Source: Eopsaltria australis
Taxonomy: Eukaryota > Chordata > Aves > Passeriformes > Petroicidae
DNA length: 64,000 nt
Direction: 5' to 3'
Assembly: GCA_034509425.1 (NCBI GenBank)
Contig: JAVTVJ010000070.1
Coordinates: 310,001 to 374,000, forward strand
A program made the translations under genes and the position numbers. Shown here one piece after another: positions 1 to 11,845 of the stretch. Position 1 is the stretch's first letter, and each line of letters starts with the position of its first letter. The notes under the pieces are model-generated. The model saw nothing but the letters and a program-made list of their open reading frames with translations. It searched no databases and was not told the DNA's origin.

Positions 1-2639
1 ATCTGTGGAATGGGGAAACCATGAAAAATATCTGATGTTTTACATTTACAGCTCCTTATTTCATGCAGAGGAAAATGTCCTTTGAGTTTTCTTCCTTTTC
101 TTTTTTTTTTTTTTTTTTACATTTCTAAAGGGATTCAGCTACTCTGATAGAGCTTTCAGCACCACCATCCATTTTTTCAGAATATTTTAGTACATTTTCT
201 TTTACTCCTTATCCATATGGGTAATCCTTTTGATCTATTGTTTGTCTCGGAGCTTTTTAATTTACTGTTTCAGTTTCCACTGCCTTTGAATTATGAAACA
301 AAAGCTGTTTAAAAGTGCAATTTCCTTTCAGTATCAACAGCAGTCAAGAGACCAAACAGATTCAACAGACTCCCAAAGTACAGCAGCTTAAAACCACCTT
401 GGTCTCTTGGCAAGGGATTGCTAAATTGTCGAAGGCTGTGAGCTTCGGTTGAAATAGGGGAGAAAAGGGAACAAGCCTAAAGGCAGAGGGAAATAAGGTC
501 TGTTTTGTCTCTTCTGTCATCCATAAATCCAAACCTTCACTTTAAGAACCTGGCAGTTTTTCCTAATTTCTGCTCCTTTTCAGTCAGTCCTTTCACAAAT
601 ACAAACCTTTTATGCAAACTCATTAACTACCCACCCTCAAACCCATCTATCTATTATATATAATTCATAAAAGAAAGTGTAAGGATTTATGAGAAACACA
701 GTATGCCAAAGAATTAACCACTCCAAAGAAAAAAGATGAAAATGGATATAATATACAAATGTCAAGTGACTCAGGAATATGTGATATGTCATTAATGTAA
801 TGGAATTTTGCAAACATAAACAAGGAAGCTGTTAAACTTCAGATAAAACCCCAAAACATTCAGAGGGGTATTAGTCATATCTGGAGAAAAAGTTTTATTC
901 TTTAAGAAAGAAATAATTGGGCTGCAATATAAGATTTCTGTGGAAACTATCCACTTGGAAATGTGTGCCTTTCCCTGCTGTTAGTGGAAGTGCTGTGACA
1001 GGTTTGTCAGTCACTCAAGCTGCGGTGCTGCAAAAGCAGCACAGCACTTCTATTTCAAGTGAGTCTGTTGAAGTACTTCTATAACAAACCAGCCTCCACT
1101 TCTCCTCCAGTACAAACAGCAATCTTCAGCTTTTCAATCACATCAGACTCTTTGGCGGAGGGAGAAAATTTCAGCAGTATTGTATGCAAAACATACAAAA
1201 ACTTTTCCAGTTTCTCTTTTTTACCATCTAACAAACATACCAAAAACCCTGACAAGGAGAAAAGACTTCTTTAAAAAGTAATGTTTTCTAAGGATTTAAG
1301 AAATCATAGCAACAAGGCAAAAACATCTGTTCTAAAGGATGGTTGGAAAGTTTTCAAAGGCAATTAAAGAAATTATGGGCTGTAGAACTCAGATGTGGGA
1401 GTAGCTGATCTGAAAGGCTGTATTTTTTAATGGACTTTTCTGGTAAGCTGTAAAGACACCTTTCCCTCATGAATTTTCAATCATTTTTCTGACTCTCTCA
1501 TCTTACTTGCTGTTTATTCAATTGTGGTGGTTACCAGAAACTGTTCCTATTTCACTTAGATCAGTAGTTCCCAAACTGCTCACCAAACACTGACAGCTAC
1601 GAGGCTGTAATAAGCAAGATCTATTCTCAATAAAACAGCATGGGTTTTCTAGGACCATTCACATGTGATATTTTGACCACAATTGGAAATGTTTGGTTTT
1701 TAAATGGAGCAATCTTATAAGAAATGTTTTCTATTTTACCAAGAGATAGAAGGAGTGTTAGTGTTACACAGTAACAGCAATGCCAACATCAAGAAAAGAT
1801 GTTAAATCACTACTATATTGACTATTAACAGGTGTGTCACAGGTAAAATAGATTCTCACAGACTGCATCTGGTATGAGCTGGTGCATTCTGCAAAGCATC
1901 CTGGCTCCTGGTCACTTAAGCATCAAGCTGGGGCCAGGCCAAATGAAGCTTCTGCAGGCGTGAGGGTGATTCTGCCAGCTGGGCCATGGGGGAAGACTCA
2001 GATCCATAATCTACGTGCTTAAGTTCTGTAGAGAGATTGTGCTTTTGGGGCAAGTCATGAATCTCAGAGTCGACTGAGAACTCCCTTGGTACTGTGATTT
2101 AGAGTGGGATTTTGATGGGGATTGGATCTAGCGGCTGGAGCAGTTTTAGATGAAGAAAGAGCTGAGTCAAAAACAAGAAGTTGCACAATAAAACAATTAA
2201 TGTCTTACTTTTGCCTTTTCCAGCTGCATCTCTTCTGAACAGTATTAGCAGAGTTTAGCCAGCTGTGTTATACAATTTCTTCACTAAAATAGAGTTTCCT
2301 TTCTTATCTAGCATATTCTTTTCCTGTGTAACATATCGGTTTAGGCTGTAGCAAATTTCATGCTGACTGTATTGAAACAATAACCAGCCTCAATGAAGGC
2401 AGAAAAAAGGAACATTTTCTGTAACTTTCTTGTCCTCAGAAGCACATTCAGAAGGGCTTCTGATTCTCCATTTTGGTCATGGAGCTAAAATTTCTGGGTG
2501 CTAGAGGTATACACAGTGATATTTTTGGGGGATGGGGGGGAAATTCTAGGGAGAATTTATTTATCAGTGCTTCCTGTGCTGCTGGACAGAATGGGTTCAT
2601 AAACACTGGCAGATCATGGAGCTGGGATCTGTGGCTTGA
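1..2639. other. Non-coding AT-rich sequence
   Basis: No gene or recognisable repeat is visible apart from an 18-base T run at 101-118. Open frames are short (71 codons or fewer), have no domain signature and carry stops in the alternative frames as expected by chance. A short hAT-like string near 1562 was considered and rejected. The stretch resembles ordinary vertebrate intergenic or intronic DNA. Confidence 0.6.
101..118. repeat. Poly(T) run, 18 bases
   Basis: An uninterrupted run of 18 T preceded by a T/C-rich lead. It may be the reversed poly(A) tail of an old retroposed sequence, but no body of such an element is recognisable beside it. Confidence 0.8.
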
Positions 2640-3235
2640 CCCTGGAGCTCTGTAGTGGTTTCTTCAGCCCACTGCCTATTTTCCCAATCTTAAATCTCTA
2701 TCATCTGGCCCTGTTTAATCACTGTGTTTTCTGTCTTCTCAGTTCCTCTTCCTACTCTCATTTTCTTTGCCTGCAGTGTCTCAACCTGCACTCTTCAGGT
2801 ATGTCATACCAATCCCACTTGCCCATCCATGTCCAATGGTCCTTTCTCAACTCTTTTGATGCTCTTGGATCCCAGTCCTAGTCTCTCTCCAACCTTTTCA
2901 TCAGTTTCAGATCAGCTCCATGCTCCCTCATTGGCTCTTTCAGCAGTCTCACTTCCTCTCTGGTCCCATCCTTTTGCATCCCGGCATGTCTTATACAGTT
3001 TTTCTCCCTGTTGTTTCTCCAGTTCCTATTCATCTGTCCCAAGTTGCTTAAGCTCTAGCAGTAAGCTTCTCCAAGTTTTTTAACCATTTCTCTAAGCCAG
3101 CCAAATAACTCTGTGTCTTTTTATAGCTACCAGTCCCCATCTCTTTCGATGTTTTTGCTTGCTCAGCAAAGTCCTGTTTGCCTTGATCTATCTCATCTTT
3201 GGGTCACCATTCCCTCACAACATTTCAGCCTAAAC
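2640..3235. other. Pyrimidine-skewed tract of about 600 bp, unknown origin
   Basis: The plus strand is strongly enriched in C and T (many TCTCT, CCTTCC, CTCATC words) from about 2640 to 3235, in contrast to the AT-rich DNA on both sides. Serine- and leucine-rich open frames of 81 and 119 codons in this tract follow directly from the base skew and show no domain. No CR1 tail, LTR terminus or simple-repeat period was found. It could be a very old retroposon body or a compositional oddity. Confidence 0.4.
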
Positions 3236-5734
3236 AATTTGTAGAAATAACAAAGGACTTAATATGAAGCATTGGGAAATTTAAACAGGGAATGGTGTTA
3301 GCCTACACACGGCATAGATTGCAATCTCACTAGAGTAACACCCTTGTCTTTGTTTTGCTGTGTATCCATAAAGTGCAGTGGAAGCCATTAAAAACATTTA
3401 TTTTTATTTTACTGTCTACCAATAGTGCAAGTAACTGCCCATTAGAACTTAGATCTCTCGTACTTTAAAGAAAATGGAAAGCACATCACGTAATAGAAAA
3501 TGGTAGTTGAAACAATAAGCCAGATGCTAAGATGGTGTAAATCAGTGTGAGGGTACGGAAGACAATGCAGCAATTCGAGTTTGTACTAGCTAATGATCTC
3601 CTCTTTCGAATATATATTTGCTAGTAACAGAAATGTTAATAGAAAAATTGTTAAACTGAGAATAAAAATCTGCCTCATTATAACAGCAACTTGATCAATC
3701 TTGTTTCTCTCTTGAGCCTAATTTGTATGCAAAAACAGTAGATTTTTTATTATCTAAGTAAACTTTCTAATTAAAAAAACAATCAAAGTTTTATAACACA
3801 AGAATAAAATGTAAAGAGCTCAGTTCAACTATGCTGATTAGAAACTGAAGTTGTGTCTCCTAATAAAAAATAAAGATTTGCTATTTTTTTCTATTGATAT
3901 AAATTACATGAATTTTTAGGGGTTCTGTCTTTTTATTTCATTTTGATTTTGATTTTTTTGTTTGTTTGTTGGTTTTCTTCAGTATAATCTGAATTGATGT
4001 AGTACTAAGTCAAAGACATTTCCACTCCTTCAGAGCCTTTAACTTACTCTATTTGGATATTCTGATTTCATTTTTCCTTCCTCCTTAATAGGACTCTTAA
4101 TTTCTCTTTATTTTTCATAGTCCTCAAGATTGTTGAATAATGGTAGGTAATTGACCTCTTTCCCTTTATAGACACTAGTTTATTTAAAGTAGTTTCAAAA
4201 GAACTAATTTCTTTATTAATTTTTTTTCTTTTTAAGTTCCATCTGTGTAAAATTATTTTATGGTGTTTATAAAAACTTTAGTTTTTTATTTCCAACTACT
4301 GAAAGCAACTTTCTTAAGTACAACTCCTGGAAGTAAGCTATGCTTTGGGATTCACTTTGAGTGTTTGATGTATGGAAGGGATGGCTGACTAACATCAGTG
4401 CTTTTGCACTGTTGGCAGAGATAGCCAGACATCTTGGTGGAGCATAGTGTAGCCAGCTATTTAGTGTTCATGTTTAACAACTTCTATATATTTGGCTTAC
4501 ACAAAACAGAGCATGGATCAATGAGTAGTGTTTAGGGACTTCTGTGCTAACACTGAGTTCAGCTTGGGTAGAACTGAACACAGGTAGGGCTGGCAAGAAT
4601 GGATCTGAAGGATTGAGAAAAAAAATATTTCCTTTAGATCAAATGAAAATTTTCATAGAGGCATTTTGCTGTATATTTTCCACAAGAAAAATCTCCTTTT
4701 ACCCTTCATTGATCACAGATATGAATATGAAAAAAAAAGAGTTACAGAACATTGTTGGTTTTTATCTTTTCAGTTTTTATAGGCAAGTTAAACCTTTTTC
4801 AATTATCAATATCTTCCGAAAACCTTTGAAGTTAAGCTCTGATGAAAATACCTGCAGCAGATCGACTACCTCTTTTCAGTTTCCCCCCCCAGTAATATCC
4901 AAACCCCAAATATTTTATCCATGACACTAAGCTGGAGTTGCAAATATGACTGGTGCTGCAGGACTGCTGATTGCAATGGTAAATCATGTCCTCATTTACA
5001 AAGACGTGAGTTTTTTTCTGGCTTTAGCCTCCCCTTAGTAATTTCAGAAAGGCTTTTCACAGTCATCTAAACCTACACAGCTGCTTTATCATGGATTGGC
5101 AGTTACTTAAGATGTAATAAGGGATAGGGTATTTAAAGAGCAAATGTCCATAAGGAAAGTAATTTACTCTATTTTATCCATTGATATTTCCCAGCTTGAA
5201 TGTGCTTAAATTATTGGTTTGCTTGTTTGCTTATTTCAGTTCTAAAAGACTACAAAAAATTCAAACCCTCTATGCAAGTAGACTCTATAGAAACAAATGT
5301 ATATACAAGAAAGACAGTCCCAACTGTACAATCAGACAAAAGGGATGAGGAGGTATGTGATGTAAAAATGAATGAATGAAGAATTAAACATGAGTGTGCT
5401 GGGAGCTCTGATTTCTAGTTTTTCTAGTGTTATTTTAAAAATGAATTTTTTTTTACAACTATTTTCACATAGATTTTCATAACATTTACTTCACATCATT
5501 CTCTTCCTCTTTGCAATTGTCTGGTTTGCCTTTGACTATTCTTAAATGTAGAGAAAGAGAAGTCTGGAAAACTTCCAGCAAATCCTGAAAACTTAAAGGA
5601 AGTTATAGTATGAGAAAATAGAAGTGTGATGGTATGGTCCTCCTCCCTCTCTCCCCCACACTGACCTTTATTTTCCAGAACCCTGCTCAAGTGATAACCA
5701 CCAGGGGTGATCATAATGGATCCATCTGTTTGTG
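3236..5734. other. Non-coding AT-rich sequence
   Basis: Unique-looking AT-rich DNA with T-rich patches (for example GTTTGTTTGTTGG near 3960). The longest frame, 126 codons at 4544-4924, has no recognisable family signature and contains a homopolymer-driven lysine run. I see no RNA gene or mobile element. Confidence 0.55.
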
Positions 5735-6400
5735 ATGGCTGCATCCAAGGATTCAGGGGAGAAAGACAGGAATATCTTAACCAAGGACTAATCTGAGCAA
5801 TGCACCCACCTTACCACAGTGGTGGTCAAGGTTGGACTCAAGCCAAGATGGAAGAAATTAATATCTGTAGTTGATATTAAAAGGTGAGTATAAAAAAATT
5901 ATCCTATTCCATGAAGAGCCCAGAATGACTGAGCTTTCCTGCACACAGCAACATCCTTGACAAGATCTCTCCTTGAGCAGAGACATCTCTCAAGCTTATT
6001 CCTTGAGGTTGAGAGATCCCTTGCAACAACAGATTCTTTGTGATTAGTGGTATGACTTTAAAATCCTAGCTAAATGATGTAAATGAGTGATGTGCACATC
6101 TAATCCTTTAGACATAAACTATTGACCAAGTCTGGGACTAAGTCTGTTGGATCCAGCTGTACATATACTTAATTTGAGAAGGTGTTTAGGACACGAGGGG
6201 GTACTTATGATCATGACTGAACAGGAGGGTCTCCCTGATAATTCTGTCTGACCCTGTCCTCTATGCAGTAAAAAATCAGCTGTGCCTGGCCATTAAAACT
6301 TGCTAAACCACTGGTGCATTTACTGTCGAATTCTGTAATATCAATAAAGTTTATTGCTGTTTCTCTCTTATGAGTGAAGTGCACAACCCCATCTGCAGCA
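5735..6400 (+). mobile_element. Probable decayed endogenous-retrovirus LTR (ERVL-like)
   Basis: The segment reads like an LTR on the plus strand. A TATA-like GTATAAAAAA lies near 5887-5896. About 450 bases downstream is a canonical AATAAA followed by GTTTATTGCTGTTTCTCT near 6341-6360. The region is more GC-balanced than its flanks and ends plausibly in CA near 6400. Neither terminus nor a target-site duplication could be fixed, so the limits are approximate. The 148-codon minus-strand frame at 6211-6657 only partly overlaps it and looks like chance. Assignment to the ERVL class rests on general resemblance to avian LTRs and is inference. It could instead be some other degraded retroposon or unique sequence. 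Confidence 0.35.
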
Positions 6401-9400
6401 AAAGGTGAAGCTGGAATGCAGACTAATATGAGACTACAGTGGTATTGCACAGCTGCTATCCAACAAATGTGTAATACAGCACAAGCAGGGAAAAAAACAT
6501 GGAATACTTCTTGTTGTCTTCTTTCATAGAATAATGAAGCAATACTGCTTCTAGGTGTCATTCCTGTAAGTGTGCCTGTAAGTGACTCAAACATTTTTGT
6601 ACTTCTCCTTTTTATCTTGGTGACCCCTACTGTTCCTATGATATGCAGGAGAGTCACCAGAGGATGAATCTAGAGTTTAACTATATTTATTTGGCATATT
6701 TTCCACATACTGTGAGAGGCTGAATCCATGTTTACAGAAGTAATGGCATCCCAAGAGAGGAGCACTGTGTTAACTGCGGCCTTGCAAGCACTCTTTGTTT
6801 CACAATTTACAGTAGGTAATAAGTAAATGTTTGCACAAATTAGAGCTGATTTAAGTGCAACAAAGTAAAAAAAAAATTAAATACAAACATAAGGGTTTGT
6901 AGTGCATTAGATGATTGATGAAAAATTGAGCTGTATACAAAATTAACCTCAAGGCATTCCATATTCTTATTTGACAGCACTGTATGGTTTTCTTTTAGAT
7001 ATTTTTCTTCTTAACTTGTACTTGTTTTCTAATGTGTGCTCTGCCTGACATGAGAGTCTTAAAAATTAATTAACTCACTGAATACAGTGTCCATACACAG
7101 TCACGGAAATGCTTTATACCTTTTTTTTACTGCGCACTCTGCTCTATAGGTCTGTTGACCAAGCAGAGTTGTAAGCTGGGGATGTTCTATGGATGTTTGT
7201 ACAGCAGCTATTCTGCATGTACGTCCATATTCATGGTTCAACACAACACTGTAGACACTTCATTATTTTTGCATTTGTCTCCACTGTCTTTTCGATCCTT
7301 TGGAAACAAGTCTAAGCTGAATTGGAACAATTAGGAAGGCTGATCTAGAGGTAATCCCATCCAAAAGAACTCAGGTAACTTTCAGTTTGCTTAGCAATGG
7401 TTAGAGTTTCATCTGTTGGAGAAAACTGTTTTAAAAGATATATAAAGGACAGGGAGAATCAGTTTACGATTGCTGCCTGTTCCTCTGGAGAACAATGGTA
7501 TCCAAAGTGTAGCGGTTGGACCTGGGCTCTTCTAAGGCTGTGTCCAGTCTGTATTTTCATATTGTTCCTTGTGTCCCTGGTTCTTTTCCTGCTCTAGAAA
7601 AAGGTCTTCTTTGTAGCTTCCTTCTTTTGATTTTCCTGCCCTGCCAGTCTTGTCCGTAAACTCGTAAGTGCTTCCCAGAATTCACTTTCTTTGTCCACAA
7701 AGAAGCTTCATCATATCCACCAGAGACAATGCCTTGCCCACCTACATGCTGTGCTCTTTGAAATTGCCTCTGTCTAGGTTGTCTTGTCAGTAAGAGATTC
7801 ATTATGAATAAACCACTCTTTCTTACAAGGTCAGCTTTTTACCAGTTCTTCCCCTGTCAGCTTATTTGGCCAGATGGTTTTGGGGTCCACGACAATATCT
7901 GAATATCAGTGTCTCTTCCTCATTCTTTAGAAATGTGCTTGTAACTTATGTGCTTAAAAAAATTTAGGTATATCCATCCACACACAAGGAGGGATATGAT
8001 GTTCAGCCTTGCTCCATGGTCCCTTTAGTTTAGCAGCGCAGACATATTCCTCATGTCTGACATTAACATTTACTTAATTTTACATCAAGCCTAACACAAT
8101 AGTATCTGATTGCTAGAGGCCTCTCCATACTCCTAAAATAAGAATTATTATTAATTCATTATCATGTTTACTAATGAAGATGATGATTACGATAATAAAT
8201 ACTCTTCTCCCTCAAGAGCTTTCCTTGTGTTAGTTGGAAAAATTGTGTTGCTAATCTCAGGGCTTCCTGATAACTCCTAGCTTCAGTGGATGAATTGCTG
8301 TTATTCTTTCCTGTATTTGTGAACATTTCTGCTCTTTCTGCAGATCTTTTCTGCTTTGTATGTGGATTCCAAAAATCCAATTAGGAAAGTTCAGGATGCA
8401 GAGAAGACACAGAAAGGTATTTTTGTTGAACCCAGCATGATAGCGTACGGATGTTGTTTCAAGATCCATTTTAAATATGCCCTGACTGTATGCAGAGAAA
8501 ATGATACTGTGAGATAGGATAAGGCATTTTAAGTAGATTATGAAGTTGTAGAAAATATTATCAAATCAACGTTTTATTATGGTTTGCCACAAATAAAATT
8601 ACAGAAATATCTTGTCTAGCATAAAAAGTTTGCTATGTCTGAGTTCTGATTTCTTGAATTAAAATGCCTGTTCTGCAAGCGTGCAACAAGAACCAGTAAC
8701 AGTTCCAAATAAGTCAGAACCTTCCTGGAATAGGCAGTATGAAAAATAGTCTCCTTTTTCTCCCCCTTCCCACCAAAAAAAGAGAAAATTTAAATTTTAT
8801 GGCCACAGAGCAATGTCGCTGATATAGTATTTAAGACCTGAAAGTATTGGCTTGAAGGGTTTGGCAAGAAGATAGACTTGTAAGCTGCTTGCACCAAATA
8901 GCAGTACTTTGAGAAATATGTATCCTTCACAGCTATACTCAGGAGAGCTCATAAGTTCTAGACTGCAAACTTTCCTGTTAAACTTACTGCTATTGAAAGA
9001 TTTCATTTTCATATTAACCACTACGGGTTTCTCAATTACTCTTACAATGGGTCCTATTGACCCACTGAGGCAATAGCCAGTTTGCAGGAATTTCCAAAGC
9101 TCTATAGACAAAATTTCTGGAGGACTCACATTATGTAGGAAAAACAACCTGATTGGAATTCTGTCTGCTTCTTTTCTCCCTGAATCCCACAGGAGGTCTC
9201 TGTGGATCACTGACACTCCTGTGTGCTTGTAATCCTACTGCTGCAATTTTAAAATGTTTTAAAATGTGCCTGTATTTTGCATTGGTAAATAAATAATGGC
9301 TAAGTATGATTTTTCTTCTTTAAAAATTGAATGCTCTTTGGGTTCCTGTTATTACCTCTGTAGTACTAAATGTCAGGTCAGTGAGACTGTTCATCCCTAC

Positions 9401-11289
9401 AGAATTAATCCCAGATCTGTTATTAAAGAGGTAGAGTTGGCAATAAATACTGTATTAAAATTTTAGTAATAGTAATAATCTAGCAATTGTAGCAGCATTT
9501 CAGTTTTTGGCTACATGTGCTGTGGGCCAGTAGGTGATTTTTGGAAAAATTGTTATTAAACAGAACATCACTTGGCTAAAGGTTAAAGTGTATGTGATTG
9601 ATTGCTGGTTAAACTTGTGGAAGAGCACATGCAGTTTGTGGTATCCATATACAATAGACTTGAGATACAGTCTTAGAAACCTGAGTAAATCCTGATAACT
9701 AAGGATTTGCGATATTAGTCAATGAGTTTCCAGCAACTGTCACAAGCTCCCTTTGCACAGTGCCAGAATGAGCTGGGACAAGGGATGATTATCCCCTTCA
9801 GCAGCCCTCCTCAGGTACAACTGAGGTGCTGAGGATCAATGGGAAGAATGTCCAGAAGGACCTGGAAGATTGGTGACATCATCTCCTGCAGAAGTGTCCC
9901 CAGTCAGAACTGAGCATTAACCCTATTTCCTATGTTCCTGGAGCTGTGGTGCTACCTAGGCATGCATTTAAGAGGTGTGCATTTGTCAGTGATTATAGCT
10001 AGCAGACACCATATATTTTAAGTCTTCCTTTTTCCTTGTGGAAAAAGTACAAAAAGGCGATACAGCTAATTTACAGGCATCTGAGTAAAAACTCTGTGAA
10101 GATATGCTTGAATTTAAATTTTGTGTTGCAGACAGAAAGATGGGAGGTATAGGGTAGATGGGAGTACAGCTAACTCTTATATTAATGCATGACTGATTCT
10201 GTAATTCTGGGATCAATGGCTACCAATAACCACGCAGCACATGCTGCAATCCTAGAAGGTCCTTTAGAAATACCAAGAAAAGGTACAGTAAGAGTAATAT
10301 TTAAATAAATTAATTCCCTGTCTTTTCATGGCAGGTAACAGGAGTGGTGTTTCATCTTTTCCAAAGCTAAAATTGTGTTCCTGGCACACTGTGGTAGGAC
10401 AGACAGACATAGGTAAATGTATATAATATATATATGAGGAATATGAAATAATTTTTTGGCATCTCTTCCTAGGTATGGTTAAGGTTAATAACTACATGGG
10501 CATCTTGAAAATATGCATTTTCAGTGGGAGAGACAACACTAAGAATCAAGATTATATTGAAAAAGCTGTTGGTTCAGTAACTTAAAAAGAAGAAAGGCTT
10601 GCAGAATACAAAGAAGAATACAGAAACAAAAAAGAAAATTGGAAATCTTCTAAAATATATTTTCCTGAAACAGAGATATTTATTGTTATGTTTGAGATTA
10701 TGGACTCAGTCCTGTCATTTGCTATATACCCTGTGCCAGTCCTTAAGATTAAAGCTGTGAATACTTCTATTATGCACAAAACTAAAATACTTTTTCACAC
10801 CATGCCAGAGGGCTAACATTGTAACTAAGGCACCGATCTCCATGCTCCCAGAAGAGCTGAATGCACATCTGATTTGTTTTATTAGGAGATCATTGCCATT
10901 AGGAAGCTTATTTTTCTTGTTCACATGACTGGTGGTATAATACCAATTTAATTATGAGCAAATATGCAGTGCAGTGTATCCTCTTCTCTCCCCCCCATAT
11001 GTGAATTAAAACAGACTTCACAGGTGCTCCACTCTGAACCTCTATGATTCATACGTGGTGCTGTAACCATGACTCCCAACATCAAGTTCGAAAGCAGTAA
11101 TTTAGAATTACTGACTCTCTGCAGCAGTCAGACCTGCAAGTGTCTACATTGCAATTATCAGGGGCTGATCTTTGACTTGCTCATTTATTAAAGACGTAGA
11201 ACTATAAAAAGGAACCAGTGAAGAAAATGCAGGGTATACCATCTTAACCACAAAGCTGCAATCCTGATTTTCCCTCACCATTACTCCCA
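6401..11289. other. Non-coding sequence, no gene seen
   Basis: This long stretch holds only short open frames. The longest is 139 codons on the minus strand at 8797-9216, with no domain, no signal and no flanking splice context that I can defend. Small AT microsatellite-like tracts occur, such as a TA-rich run near 10416-10435. No CR1 tail or LTR terminus was recognised. Confidence 0.55.
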
Positions 11290-11740
11290 TCTGACAATTT
11301 GTTAATATTCAGAGACCAGCTTGCATTCCCTCTTGCTGACTGGATAGAAATTGCTCCAGGGATTGCTTTTCATTTGCATTTTCCTAATAATGCTACCATT
11401 AGCCTTGATAGCTTTGTTGAGAAGGTTGCAGAAAGTAATAAGTATATTCATCTGGGATCTTGTGCTTTCTTGTTTGGCTTATTTTGAACTAAGATTTTTT
11501 GCTGTTGAGGAGAATTAATTGAAATACTGCCTCAGCCCTTATTTGGAAGGCAAAGTTTGCTCTCCTACTGGAAATGCTCAGTGCTCCTCTTGCTATCTTT
11601 GCCCAGTCACTAATTATCTCTCAGCATCTATAAGTCATCCTCCGTCTGGTTTAGATTTGAAAATTATGGTGCTTGAAAAAGATACAATGCACATGTTCTA
11701 TTATATCAACTCATTAATCAGTTAAAGATTAGTTAATTCA
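11290..11740. promoter_or_regulatory. Candidate conserved non-coding / enhancer-like block
   Basis: The block has moderate GC and many transcription-factor-like words. There is a perfect octamer ATTTGCAT at 11372-11379 (POU factors), closely spaced TAAT/ATTA cores around 11385-11405, and a partly palindromic GGCAAAGTTTGC near 11548-11560 that resembles nuclear-receptor or HNF4-type sites. It contains no simple repeat or transposon signature and retains open frames of 62 and 68 codons, as slowly evolving sequence sometimes does. No conservation data were available, so this is a hypothesis from motif density only. Confidence 0.25.
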
Positions 11741-11754
11741 TTACTAAGCTGACA

Positions 11755-11845
11755 TGGTGGTGTTCCGTCAGAGGTTGGACTCAATCTCAGAGGTCTTTTC
11801 AACTTATTAATTGTGTGATTCTGTGTGATTCCATGATTCTGTAAT
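11755..11845 (+). mobile_element. CR1 LINE 3' tail fragment, plus strand
   Basis: The segment contains the typical end of avian CR1: GTTGGACTCAATCTCAGAGG followed by CTTTTCAAC and then the degenerate octamer tail GATTCTGTGTGATTCCATG. Only about 90 bases of the 3' end remain, so the copy is strongly 5'-truncated, as is normal for CR1 insertions. It carries no coding sequence. Confidence 0.8.

Noticed and set aside
1562..1581. String resembling a hAT-type transposon end (CAGTAGTTCCCAAACT)
   Set aside because: No matching inverted terminus or 8-bp duplication was found downstream, and the match is too short.
6211..6657. 148-codon minus-strand frame
   Set aside because: It is antisense to the probable LTR and runs past its end. 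It has no family resemblance and looks like chance.
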